Shown here piece after piece: positions 37,003 through 45,373 of a stretch of 64,000 nucleotides of DNA. Origin of the DNA: Curtobacterium sp. 9128 (GTDB lineage: Bacteria > Actinomycetota > Actinomycetes > Actinomycetales > Microbacteriaceae). Under the pieces are notes generated by a model. It was not told where the DNA came from and searched no databases. It saw nothing but the letters and a program-made list of their open reading frames with translations. The stretch is from positions 3,472,001 to 3,536,000 of the forward strand of contig NZ_LT576451.1 of NCBI RefSeq assembly GCF_900086645.1. The letters run 5' to 3'. The translations under genes and the position numbers were made by a program. The first letter of the stretch is position 1, and the number at the start of each line of letters is the position of its first letter.

Positions 37003-38340
37003 CTACTTGCTGGTGACCGTGAAGCCCTGCTCGTTGCCGTACTTCACGATGGCCTTCTGCCATGCCTCGAGCCCGGCGTTCAGGTCCGTCTTGTTCTGGT
37101 ACGCCTGACCCACCGTGTCCGCGTAGACGCTGTTCGCGTAGACCTGGAACGGCAGGTACTGCCAGCCCTCGGCGACGTCGGAGGACGCCTTCGACAGGGT
37201 CTCGTTGATCGCCTCGCCGCCGAAGTACTCCGGCTTCTCGGCCGTGAAGGACGACGAGCTGAGCTGCGCCTTGGTGGACGGGAACCCGCCGGACTTGAGG
37301 AACACGTCGATCGAGTCCTGCGAGGAGTTCAGCCACTTCAGGAAGCCGGCGGCGAGCGCCGGGTTCTTCGACTGCTTCATGACGACCTCGGCGGATCCAC
37401 CGTTGTTCGAGGTGACGTCGGACGAGCCGTCGTAGGTCGGGATCGGGGCGACACGCCAGTTGCCGCTGCCGTCCTTGACGCTCGACTCCAGCACGCCGGG
37501 CATCCAGGCGCCCGTGACCATCGTCGCGATCTCACCGTTGCCGAGCTGCTTGTACCAGTCGTCGGTCCAGCCGGGCGTCTGCGACAGCAGGCCCTTCTCG
37601 ACGAGCTGGTTCCAGGTGGAGGTCCACTTCTTGGTGCCCTCGTCCTGCAGGTTCACCGTGACGTCGGTGCCCTTGACCTCGAACGGACGACCACCGGCCT
37701 GCCAGATCATCGACGTGGTGAAGCCGGCGTCTCCGCTGTCCGCGGCGATGTAGGCGTTCGGGTTCGACGCGTGGATCTTCTCGGCGTCCGCGACGTACTC
37801 GTCCCAGGTCTTCGGCGGCGTGGTGATGCCGGCCTCGTCGAAGGTCTTCTTGTTGTAGAACATCGCCATGGGGCCGGAGTCCTGCGGCAGGCCGTAGATC
37901 TTGCCGTCGAGGTCGACCGACTGCCAAGTACCGGCGCCGTACTTGCTCTCGAGCGAGTCGAAGCCGTAGGACTTCAGGTCGACGAGCGAGTCGCTCAGTG
38001 CGAACTGCGGGAGGGCGAAGTACTCGACCTGCGCGACGTCGGGAGCGCCGGAGCCGGCCTTGATCGTGTTCTGGAGCTTCGTGTACTGGTCGTTGCCGGT
38101 ACCGGCGTTGACGAGCTTGACCTTGACCTTCGGGTACGCCTTCTCGAACGCGGCGACCTGGGCCTCGGCGGACGGGGTCCACGACCAGTAGGTGAGTGTT
38201 CCGCCCTTCTCGAGGGCCTTGGAGATGTCGTCGGACGAGCCGCCGGACGACGAGCCGCCGGAGGCGCATGCCGTCATGGCGATGGCCGCGGTGACACCGA
38301 TCGCGAGGGCGCTGAGCCCGCGCCGGAGACGCTTGTGCAT
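37003..38340 (-). CDS. CUT1 sugar ABC transporter substrate-binding lipoprotein (galactoside locus)
   Basis: 445 residues, SBP_bac_1 family. Signal peptide with lipobox MTAC and a Ser/Gly linker. Hallmarks: YWSWTPSAEAQVAAFEKAYPKVKVKLV, KIYGLPQDSGPMAMFYNKKTFDEAGI, TGAWMPGVL. Start ATG (MHKRLRRG) has AAAGG upstream; a second ATG five codons earlier is possible. Follows its two permeases and precedes GH35, so a galactoside ligand is likely by context. Confidence 0.92.
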   Translation of the reverse strand: MHKRLRRGLSALAIGVTAAIAMTACASGGSSSGGSSDDISKALEKGGTLTYWSWTPSAEAQVAAFEKAYPKVKVKLVNAGTGNDQYTKLQNTIKAGSGAPDVAQVEYFALPQFALSDSLVDLKSYGFDSLESKYGAGTWQSVDLDGKIYGLPQDSGPMAMFYNKKTFDEAGITTPPKTWDEYVADAEKIHASNPNAYIAADSGDAGFTTSMIWQAGGRPFEVKGTDVTVNLQDEGTKKWTSTWNQLVEKGLLSQTPGWTDDWYKQLGNGEIATMVTGAWMPGVLESSVKDGSGNWRVAPIPTYDGSSDVTSNNGGSAEVVMKQSKNPALAAGFLKWLNSSQDSIDVFLKSGGFPSTKAQLSSSSFTAEKPEYFGGEAINETLSKASSDVAEGWQYLPFQVYANSVYADTVGQAYQNKTDLNAGLEAWQKAIVKYGNEQGFTVTSK

Positions 38341-38398
38341 GGGATTGCCTTTCACTTCATCGTGAAGCAGGTGCTTCGTGGTGCTGCTGGGGTTCGGG

Positions 38399-39358
38399 TC
38401 ACGCCTTGACGGACCCGGCCGCGAGGCCGGACTGCCAGGAGCGCTGGAGGAAGAGGAACGCGATCACGATCGGGATGATCGTGAGCAGCGATCCGGTGAC
38501 GACGAGGTTGTAGATCGGGTGCGCGGAGACCCCGACGGCCTGGGCGCTCCACTGGTTCAGGCCGACGGTGAGCGGGTAGAGCCTCGGGTCGCTGAGCATG
38601 ATCAGGGGCAGGAAGTAGTTGTTCCAGGTCGCGACGACGGCGAACAGCAGGACCGTCACGACACCGGGTGCGAGGAGTCGCAGGGCGATGGTGAAGAAGA
38701 TCCGGAACTCGCCGGCACCGTCCATCCGAGCTGCCTCGATGACCTCGGTCGGGACCGCGTCGACCGCGTAGGTCCAGATGAGGTACATGCCGAACGGACT
38801 GATGAGCGAGGGCAGGATGATCGCCCACGGGGTGTTCGTCAGGCCGACGGCCGAGAAGAGCAGGAACGTCGGGACAGCGAGGGCGGTGCCGGGGATCGCG
38901 ATGGCCCCGAGCACGATCGCGAAGACCGCGCGGCGTCCGGGGAACCGGAACTTCGCCATGCCGTAGCCCGCGACGGTCGCGAGCAGGGTCGCGCCGCCGG
39001 CTCCGACGACGACGTACAGCACGGTGTTGCCGAGCCACTGCAGGTAGATGCCGTTGTCGTAGGTGAGCGTCTCGCCGATGTTCTGGAAGAGCGAGAAGTC
39101 CGGGCCGAACCACAGGCCGAACGTCGAGAGCAGGTCGGCCTGCGACTTCGTCGCGTTCACCACGAGGTAGAACAGCGGCAGCAGCGAGTAGACGGTGATG
39201 ACGACCATCACCACGAGCAGGAGCGGCGACTTGCGTGCGCGGGGACCGCGGCCCTTCGGGGCCGTCGGACGGGAGGCACGGGTACGGCCCGCCCCGCTGC
39301 GTCCGCGGGTGGTCACCGCCTCCGTCACGGTCGGGGGCTGGGTGTCGACGGCGCTCAT
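38399..39358 (-). CDS. CUT1 sugar ABC transporter permease (MalG-like), galactoside locus
   Basis: 319 residues, six membrane segments. Coupling motif VIEAARMDGAGEFRIFFTIALRLLAPG, C-terminus WQSGLAAGSVKA. The long cytoplasmic N-terminal tail (about 45 residues, Arg/Thr/Pro-rich) includes TRASRPTAPK, encoded by an exact 16-base arm of the dispersed palindrome (39266-39281). ATG overlaps the partner permease stop by four bases. Confidence 0.92.
   Translation of the reverse strand: MSAVDTQPPTVTEAVTTRGRSGAGRTRASRPTAPKGRGPRARKSPLLLVVMVVITVYSLLPLFYLVVNATKSQADLLSTFGLWFGPDFSLFQNIGETLTYDNGIYLQWLGNTVLYVVVGAGGATLLATVAGYGMAKFRFPGRRAVFAIVLGAIAIPGTALAVPTFLLFSAVGLTNTPWAIILPSLISPFGMYLIWTYAVDAVPTEVIEAARMDGAGEFRIFFTIALRLLAPGVVTVLLFAVVATWNNYFLPLIMLSDPRLYPLTVGLNQWSAQAVGVSAHPIYNLVVTGSLLTIIPIVIAFLFLQRSWQSGLAAGSVKA
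39266..39281. repeat. Palindrome-family arm inside a permease gene
   Basis: CGGACGGGAGGCACGG is identical to the left arm of the perfect palindrome at 53231-53274. It encodes part of the permease N-terminal tail before the first membrane helix, a place that tolerates insertion. Confidence 0.65.
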
Positions 39359-40272
39359 CGGTTCTCCGCTCGGGTTCCGCGGACCTGCACGACGTAGGCG
39401 ATCACGGCGGTGATGACGCCCATGACGATGGCGACGGTGGCGGAGTAGTTGAACTGCTGGCCGCTGAAGGACAGCGAGTAGGCGTACATGTTCGGGGTGA
39501 AGGCGCTGCCGATGACGTTCGGGGCGAGGGTCTTCAGGAGGTTCGGCTCGTTGAAGAGCTGGAAGCTGCCGATGATCGAGAAGATCGTGGCGATGACGAT
39601 GGATCCGCGGAGCGCCGGGATCTTGATGGACCAGACGGTGCGGAACGGGCCGGCGCCGTCGATCTCGGCGGCTTCGTACAGGTCGGTCGGGACCACGCGG
39701 AGTGCGGCGTAGAAGATCAGCATGTTGTAGCCGACGAACTCCCACGTGACGATGTTGCCGATCGACGCCAGGACCCAGTCGGGGCTGAACGGCTGGAGCA
39801 GGTCGATGCCGAGCGCACTGTTGATCGACCCGGTCAGACCGAACTGGTTGCCGTAGATGAAGCCCCAGATGAGTGCGGCGACGACACCGGGGACCGCGTA
39901 CGGCAGGAAGATCGCGATGCGGAAGAACGACGATGCCCAGAGCCGCGCACTGTCGAGTGCGAGCGCGGCGACGAGCGCCACGAACAGCATGATCGGGACC
40001 TGCACGACGAGGAACAGTGCGACCCGGCCGAAGCCGGTCCAGAACTTGGCGTCCTGGAGCAGCTGCAGGTAGTTCGCCAGACCGACGAACTGGTTGCCAC
40101 CGACGAGCTGGTCACGGAAGAGGCTGAGCCAGAGCGCGTAGCCGATCGGCACGATGAGCATCGCGGTCAGCACGACCACGAACGGCCCGACGAACATCCA
40201 GCCGGTCCACCGGGCGCGCTGCCGACGTGGCCCGGACCGGGCGGCCGACCTGGCCTGCTCGAGCGTTGTCAT
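39355..40272 (-). CDS. CUT1 sugar ABC transporter permease (MalF-like), galactoside locus
   Basis: 305 residues, six membrane segments. Coupling motif LYEAAEIDGAGPFRTVWSIKIPAL; FQLFNEPNLLKTLAPN replaces the more common LTQGGP block, as in several galactoside-type systems. First gene of the minus-strand operon: permease, permease, binding protein, GH35. Divergent from its LacI regulator. No ATPase in the locus. Confidence 0.92.
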   Translation of the reverse strand: MTTLEQARSAARSGPRRQRARWTGWMFVGPFVVVLTAMLIVPIGYALWLSLFRDQLVGGNQFVGLANYLQLLQDAKFWTGFGRVALFLVVQVPIMLFVALVAALALDSARLWASSFFRIAIFLPYAVPGVVAALIWGFIYGNQFGLTGSINSALGIDLLQPFSPDWVLASIGNIVTWEFVGYNMLIFYAALRVVPTDLYEAAEIDGAGPFRTVWSIKIPALRGSIVIATIFSIIGSFQLFNEPNLLKTLAPNVIGSAFTPNMYAYSLSFSGQQFNYSATVAIVMGVITAVIAYVVQVRGTRAENR

Positions 40273-40320
40273 GGGACTCCTTCGTCTCGCGTCGACATCG
40301 CGTTCGCGGCGATGCGACCT

Positions 40321-40370
40321 GATGTTGACGTCAACATCGTGGTCGAAGATAGCATGGCAACGTCAACATG
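40321..40370. promoter_or_regulatory. LacI operator pair at the galactoside locus
   Basis: GATGTTGACGTCAACATC (40321-40338) is a perfect 18-bp palindrome. A second, imperfect site CATGGCAACGTCAACATG (40353-40370) keeps the CGTCAACAT half. Centres are 32 bases apart, three helical turns. The site lies between the importer operon and the divergent LacI gene and is unlike the GTGAGCGCTCAC sites. Confidence 0.82.
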
Positions 40371-40428
40371 CAACCGCGTGACAGAATCGTGACCGAAACC
40401 GCACCAGGGACGTGAAGGGATGCCCGCG

Positions 40429-41454
40429 ATGACGACCGCCCCACCGGCCGGAGGACGAGCGCCCTCGATGGCCGCGGTCGCCGATGCGGCCGGCGTCTCG
40501 ATGCAGACGGTGTCCCGCGTCGCCAGGGGCTTCGACAACGTCAGCCCCGAGACCCGCGATCGCGTCCAGCAGGCGATGACGTCACTCGGGTACCGCCCGA
40601 ACCGAGCGGCTCGTGCCCTGCGCTCCGGGCACTTCCGCACCATCGGCGTGATCATGTTCACACTCGCGTCGTTCGGGAACATGCGCACGCTCGAGGCGAT
40701 CGCCGACGCCGCCGGTGCCGCCGACTTCACGATCACGCTGCTCCCGATGGCGTCGCGCACGAAGGACGGCGTCCGCTCGGCGTTCTCGCGGCTGCAGGAG
40801 CAGGCGGTCGACGGCGTGGTGATCATCATCGAGTCGCACGTGATGGACACCGCAGAGGTCGTCCTGCCCGACGGTGTGCCCGTCGTGGTCATCGACTCGA
40901 CCGGCACCACCGACCACCCGGCGATCGACACCGACCAGGCACAGGGCGCCCGGTTGGCGACGCAGCACCTGCTCGACCTCGGACACGAGACGGTCTGGCA
41001 CGTGGCCGGCCCCGCGATGTCCTACTCCGCTGGAGGCCGTCGGGCCGCGTGGGAAGCGACGCTCACCGACGCCGGGCGGACCGTCCCGCCCGTGTTCGAG
41101 GGCGACTGGGGCTCGACCTCCGGATACCGCGCCGGGCTCGAGATCGCCCGTCGCCCCGAGATCACCGCGGTGTTCGCGGCGAACGACCAGACCGCCCTCG
41201 GCATCCTCCGCGCATGCCACGAGGTCGGTCGCTCAGTGCCGGAGTCGCTCAGTGTCGTCGGCTTCGACGACTCGCCGGAGTCCGACTCGTTCTGGCCGCC
41301 GCTCACCACGGTGCACCAGTCCTTCGACGAGGTCGGCCGACGCGCGGTCAGCACGCTCCTCGGACAGATCGCAGGGACGGCGGCGGTCGCGGCGACCGAT
41401 CTCGTACCGGTGTACCTCGTCGAACGCGCGAGCACGGCGGCCCCGCCGTCCTGA
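40429..41454 (+). CDS. LacI-family regulator of the galactoside locus
   Basis: 341 residues. Helix-turn-helix SMAAVADAAGVSMQTVSRVA near the N-terminus, then RPNRAARALRSG hinge and sugar-binding domain (FAANDQTALGILRACHEVGRSVPESLSVVGFDDSPES). The second ATG is preferred because GAAGGG is 9 bases before it and only 1 base before the first. Divergent from the importer/GH35 operon and presumably binds the two palindromes between them; autoregulation likely. Confidence 0.9.
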   Translation: MTTAPPAGGRAPSMAAVADAAGVSMQTVSRVARGFDNVSPETRDRVQQAMTSLGYRPNRAARALRSGHFRTIGVIMFTLASFGNMRTLEAIADAAGAADFTITLLPMASRTKDGVRSAFSRLQEQAVDGVVIIIESHVMDTAEVVLPDGVPVVVIDSTGTTDHPAIDTDQAQGARLATQHLLDLGHETVWHVAGPAMSYSAGGRRAAWEATLTDAGRTVPPVFEGDWGSTSGYRAGLEIARRPEITAVFAANDQTALGILRACHEVGRSVPESLSVVGFDDSPESDSFWPPLTTVHQSFDEVGRRAVSTLLGQIAGTAAVAATDLVPVYLVERASTAAPPS

Positions 41455-41467
41455 TCCGGCCGACGCG

Positions 41468-41995
41468 TCACTCGAGCGTCGCGACGCCCCGCCGGAGCAC
41501 TTCCCGCGCGGCACGCGCCCGCGGGATCACCCACACCGCGCTCCACGTCGCGAGCCCCGCCCACAGCGCGAGCAAGATCGCGGTGAGCACGGGCGGCTGC
41601 TGATCACGCATCGACCACGTCATCGCTCCCCAGCACACCGCGAGCACGATCTTCCCCCAGCCCGCGACCTGCTTGTCGGCCTCGGCCTGGACGAGCGGGA
41701 TCCACACCGAAGCGGGAACACCGGCGGGCACCTCGCCCTCGGCCACCCACCGCTGCACCGCGACGACGCGCTCGTACCCGCCCCCGAGGCGCCACGAGCG
41801 CACGGTCAGGAACGCCCCGATCGCTGCCCCGGCGGCACCGACGGGGATCGCGACGGCGACGAGCACCCCCGTCGTCGCACCGGCCCACGGCGACACCAGG
41901 AGCATCACGAGCACGACGGCGAAGGCTGCTCCGGCCACGCCGGAGCCGACCAGCCGCATCCGGCCGGCCTCATCGATCAGTCCGACGCCGCGCAT
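41468..41995 (-). CDS. Integral membrane protein of unknown function
   Basis: 175 residues with four likely helices: VGSGVAGAAFAVVLVMLLVSP, TTGVLVAVAIPVGAAGAAIGAFLTV, IVLAVCWGAMTW and AILLALWAGLATWSAVWVIP. A soluble stretch with VQRWVAEGEVPAGVPASVWIPLVQAEADKQ lies between helices 2 and 3. I do not recognise a characterised family. It converges with the LacI gene. The 272-base upstream region carries a hairpin and a four-copy 19-bp tandem array. Confidence 0.7.
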   Translation of the reverse strand: MRGVGLIDEAGRMRLVGSGVAGAAFAVVLVMLLVSPWAGATTGVLVAVAIPVGAAGAAIGAFLTVRSWRLGGGYERVVAVQRWVAEGEVPAGVPASVWIPLVQAEADKQVAGWGKIVLAVCWGAMTWSMRDQQPPVLTAILLALWAGLATWSAVWVIPRARAAREVLRRGVATLE

Positions 41996-42014
41996 GCCAT
42001 GGACGGTACCCGCT

Positions 42015-42060
42015 CCGGACGGGAGGCTCGTGGCAGTCCGGCACCGAGCCTCCCGTCCGG
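42015..42060. terminator. Hairpin of the GGAC-N-GGAGGC palindrome family
   Basis: 16-bp perfect stem CCGGACGGGAGGCTCG / CGAGCCTCCCGTCCGG with a 14-base loop. Located just upstream of the membrane-protein gene and downstream of GH51. Confidence 0.75.
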
Positions 42061-42080
42061 CGGCGCGCGCGTTCGCACGG

Positions 42081-42156
42081 ATCACGCGCGTTCCTGCGCA
42101 TCACGCGCGACATGGCCCATCACGCGCGACCTGGCCCATCACGCGCGACATGGGAA
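42081..42156. repeat. Four-copy 19-bp tandem direct repeat
   Basis: Unit ATCACGCGCGACATGGCCC starts at 42081, 42100, 42119 and 42138 with an exact 19-base period. The first nine bases or more, ATCACGCGCG, are invariant in all four; copies 2 and 3 differ by one base, and the outer copies diverge at their ends. It lies 86-161 bases upstream of the membrane-protein gene start. Confidence 0.85.
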
Positions 42157-42159
42157 GCG

Positions 42160-42206
42160 GAAACGCGCGTAGGGGGCCGAAAAAACCGACCTCCTACGCG
42201 CGTTTC
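42160..42206. terminator. Hairpin downstream of GH51
   Basis: 14-bp perfect stem GAAACGCGCGTAGG / CCTACGCGCGTTTC around an A-rich loop (42174-42192). A further CCTACGCGCGGAAG copy of the right arm follows at 42212-42225. Likely transcription terminator for the GH51 gene. Confidence 0.65.
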
Positions 42207-42267
42207 GACTTCCTACGCGCGGAAGCGCACGCCCGAGCAGACGCGCGGAAGCGCCCGCCAGCGCGCG

Positions 42268-43770
42268 CTACCCGATCGAGAGCGCCGTCCAGCTCACCGG
42301 GGGGAGCTCGATCGTGACGGTGTCACCCTCGCGGCGAGCCGTCTCGTTCGTGCGGAGCCCGACGCGCGACGTGTTCGCCAGGTCGTTGACCGCGTGCAGG
42401 TCGTCGTCCCAGACGCCCTCGGCGTGCACGTCGCCCTCGACGGACAGCCCCGACAGGTCGATCGTGACCGTCGTGCTCTCGGAGGGGTGACGGTTGACCA
42501 GGAACACCGCGGCCTTGCCGTCCTCGATCGTGGCGGCGGAGTCCACGACCGGGACCTCGCCGTACGTGCCGCCGTCGACCGTGTCACCGGACGCGATGAC
42601 CTGCAGCGAGGTGCCGTGAGCGAGCCGCGACGTCACCGAGAACGGGAAGAAGGTGGTCTGGCGCCAGGCCTCGCCACCGGGCTCGGTCATGATCGGGCCG
42701 ATCACGTTGACGAGCTGTGCGATCGACGCCGATGCGACACGGTCGGCGTGGCGCAGCAGCGAGATGAGCAGGCCACCGACCACGACGGCATCGGCGACGG
42801 TGTAGATGTCCTCGAGCAGGCGCGGTGCGACCGGCCACTCGTCGAGGGTGAACTCCTTCTGCTGCTCGTTCCACTTCGAGATCGACCAGACGTTCCACTC
42901 GTCGAACGAGATGTCGATGCGCTTGTCGGACTTCTTGTGCGCCTTGACGTGGTCGGCCGCGGTGGTGACCGTGTCGATGAAGCGGTCCATGTTGACGCCC
43001 GACGCCAGGAAGGTGGCGAGGTCGTCGCCCTCTTCGTAGTAGGCGTGCGCGGAGATGTAGTCGACGTCGTCGTAGGCGTGCTCGAGGACGGTGCGCTCCC
43101 ACTCCCCGAACGTCGGCATCGACGCACCGGACGACCCGCAGATGACGAGCTCGAGGTCCGGCTGGATCTGGCGCATGCCCTTCGCCGTCATCGCTGCGAG
43201 CTTGCCGTAGTCGTCGGCGTTCTTGTGGCCGAGCTGCCAGGGCCCGTCCATCTCGTTGCCGAGGCACCACATCGTGACGCCGAACGGTTCCTCGCGGCCG
43301 TTGCGCTTGCGCTCCTCGGAACGGGCGGTCCCGCCGGGGATGTTCGCGTACTCGAGCAGCTCGATGGCCGCCTCGGTGCCGCGGGTGCCGAGGTTGACGG
43401 CGAGCATCATCTCGGAGCCGACCGAGTCGAGCCACTGCTGGAACTCGTGCAGGCCCACCTCGTTCGTCTCGGTGGAGTGCCAGGCGAGGTCGAGGCGACG
43501 GGGGCGCTCGTCGACCGGGCCGACGCCGTCCTCCCACTTGTAGCCGGAGACGAAGTTGCCGCCGGGGTAGCGGATCGTGGTAACGCCGAGCTCCTTGACG
43601 AGCTCGATGACGTCCTTGCGGAAGCCGTGCTCGTCGGCGCTCCCGTGCGCGGGTTCGTGGATGCCGTCGTAGACGTGGCGGCCGAGGTGCTCGACGAAGC
43701 CACCGAACAGCCGGCGGCGCACGGGCCCCACCGTGAACGCGGAGTCGAGGACGAGGTGTGTGCGGGGCAT
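42268..43770 (-). CDS. GH51 alpha-L-arabinofuranosidase
   Basis: 500 residues, intracellular. RRLFGGFVEHLGR at the N-terminus, RYPGGNF at 67-73, acid/base Glu173 in CLGNEMDG and nucleophile Glu291 in SFDEWNVW, matching Glu175/Glu294 of the Geobacillus enzyme. C-terminal beta-sandwich ends in PPVSWTALSIG. AAGGAG precedes the ATG. Divergent from a CUT1 importer with two GTGAGCGCTCAC operators between. Releases L-arabinose from imported arabino-oligosaccharides. Confidence 0.95.
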   Translation of the reverse strand: MPRTHLVLDSAFTVGPVRRRLFGGFVEHLGRHVYDGIHEPAHGSADEHGFRKDVIELVKELGVTTIRYPGGNFVSGYKWEDGVGPVDERPRRLDLAWHSTETNEVGLHEFQQWLDSVGSEMMLAVNLGTRGTEAAIELLEYANIPGGTARSEERKRNGREEPFGVTMWCLGNEMDGPWQLGHKNADDYGKLAAMTAKGMRQIQPDLELVICGSSGASMPTFGEWERTVLEHAYDDVDYISAHAYYEEGDDLATFLASGVNMDRFIDTVTTAADHVKAHKKSDKRIDISFDEWNVWSISKWNEQQKEFTLDEWPVAPRLLEDIYTVADAVVVGGLLISLLRHADRVASASIAQLVNVIGPIMTEPGGEAWRQTTFFPFSVTSRLAHGTSLQVIASGDTVDGGTYGEVPVVDSAATIEDGKAAVFLVNRHPSESTTVTIDLSGLSVEGDVHAEGVWDDDLHAVNDLANTSRVGLRTNETARREGDTVTIELPPVSWTALSIG

Positions 43771-43824
43771 GGATCTCCTTCGATCTGCTGGGCATCAGGC
43801 GTGCAGTGGCGGCCCGACTCGAAA

Positions 43825-43917
43825 GTGAGCGCTCACCCATCCGTAACGCTACCGGTATCCACGGCAGTGCGAAAGGGCTGGCGCATCACCGAGTCGCGGG
43901 CTAATGTGAGCGCTCAC
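43825..43917. promoter_or_regulatory. Divergent GH51/importer promoters with two GTGAGCGCTCAC operators
   Basis: Operators at 43825-43836 and 43906-43917, centres 81 bases apart. On the plus strand GCTAAT (43900-43905) directly abuts the second operator, as the -10 does at araB and chvE. On the minus strand TAGCGT (43851-43846) is a possible -10 for GH51, with the first operator just downstream. One repressor could bridge both sites. Confidence 0.8.
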
Positions 43918-43969
43918 GGAGCACCTGCCCTGGTGTTCTCAGCCCGGCCCATCCCGATGGAGTGATGCC

Positions 43970-45337
43970 ATGCCGAATCGACCCGTCCCACCCGTCCCAC
44001 AGCTCCGAGGCGGCGCCTTCACCCGACGGAGCCTCCTCGCGGCCGGTGCCGCAGCGGCCACCGTGCTCCCCCTCGCCGCGTGCTCCAGCCCGATCGCCGC
44101 TGGCCTCGCCGGCAGCGCGCTCAACCCCGAGACCCTCGTGTTCTGGAACCTCTTCGGTGGCGGTGACGGCGCCCGCATGCAGGAGATGGAACGCGGGTAC
44201 GCCAAGCAACACGGCGGATCCAGCTCGCTGCAGGCGACGACGTTCGCGTGGGGCAACCCGTACTACTCGAAGGTCACACTCGCCACCGTCGGGAACAAGC
44301 CGCCGGACGTCGCGATCTCCCACCTGACGCGTGCGAAGCCGCTCTGGGACGGCGACCTGCTCGACCCGATCACGTCCGACGACCTCGCCGGCGTCGGCCT
44401 CGCTGCGAGCGACTTCAACCAGAAGGCATGGACGGCGCAGAAGACCGACGGCAAGAACATCTGCGTGCCGCTCGACACTCACCCCTTCGTGCTCTTCTAC
44501 AACGTTGACGTGTGCCAGAAGGCCGGCCTGCTCGACGGTGACGGCAAGCTCAAGGACCTCACCGGGCTGGAGGCGTTCGAGAGTGCCCTCGCCGCGGTCG
44601 CGAAGGTGACGGGCGGCACCGCGCTCAACGTGGCGAACGTCAGCGAGATCGCGACCCCATGGCGCTTCTTCTGGACGATGTACAACCAGATCGAGGGCGC
44701 GACGCCGTTCATCAGCGACGGCGGCGCGAAGCTGACCGTCAACGAGGACGCGTACACGAAGGTCACCGAGATGACCCAGAAGTGGGTGAAGAACGGCTGG
44801 CTGAACAAGGGCCTCGACTACGCCACCGCCCAGACCCTGATGTTCACCGGCAAGGCCGGCTTCTTCATGCAGGGCGAGTGGGAGATCAGCACGGCGCAGT
44901 CGATCAAGGGCCTGAAGTTCGGCATGGCGCCGATCCCGCAGCTCTTCGACAAGCCGGCGACCCAGGCCGACTCGCACACCTTCATCCTGCCGCGGAAGGA
45001 CCGCACGCCGGAGCAGAAGAAGGCGGCGATGCTGTTCATCAAGCAGATGCTCGAGCAGAGCATGACGTGGGCGCAGGGCGGCCACGTCCCCGCGTACCTG
45101 CCGACCTACGACAGCTCCGCGTACAAGGAGCTCACGCCGCAGTCGAACTACGCATCCGCTGCCGAGACCGCCGTGTTCGACGACGCCGCCTGGTACGGCG
45201 GATCCGGTTCCACGTTCGAGAACACCGTCGGCGCACAGCTCGCACTCGTCCAGCAGGGCTCGAGCTCCCCCGCCGCCGCCATGAGCGCGATCAAGTCGCA
45301 ACTGTCGACCTACCTCAACACCCCGAGCCCGCTGTGA
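43970..45337 (+). CDS. CUT1 sugar ABC transporter substrate-binding lipoprotein (arabino-oligosaccharide locus)
   Basis: 455 residues, SBP_bac_1 family. Twin-arginine motif FTRRSLLAAG, hydrophobic segment and lipobox LAAC, so a Tat lipoprotein. Hallmarks: LVFWNLFGGGDGARMQEMERGYAKQ, GNKPPDVAISHLTRAKPLWDGDLLDPI, GKAGFFMQGEWEIS. GGAG lies upstream of the ATG. Under a GTGAGCGCTCAC operator shared with GH51, so an arabino-oligosaccharide ligand is the best guess. Confidence 0.92.
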   Translation: MPNRPVPPVPQLRGGAFTRRSLLAAGAAAATVLPLAACSSPIAAGLAGSALNPETLVFWNLFGGGDGARMQEMERGYAKQHGGSSSLQATTFAWGNPYYSKVTLATVGNKPPDVAISHLTRAKPLWDGDLLDPITSDDLAGVGLAASDFNQKAWTAQKTDGKNICVPLDTHPFVLFYNVDVCQKAGLLDGDGKLKDLTGLEAFESALAAVAKVTGGTALNVANVSEIATPWRFFWTMYNQIEGATPFISDGGAKLTVNEDAYTKVTEMTQKWVKNGWLNKGLDYATAQTLMFTGKAGFFMQGEWEISTAQSIKGLKFGMAPIPQLFDKPATQADSHTFILPRKDRTPEQKKAAMLFIKQMLEQSMTWAQGGHVPAYLPTYDSSAYKELTPQSNYASAAETAVFDDAAWYGGSGSTFENTVGAQLALVQQGSSSPAAAMSAIKSQLSTYLNTPSPL

Positions 45338-45373
45338 GCGGCGACGTGAACACCCCGCGAAAGGCACGATGAC

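Noticed and set aside
42081..42156. CRISPR array
   Set aside because: Four 19-base units are contiguous with no unique spacers.
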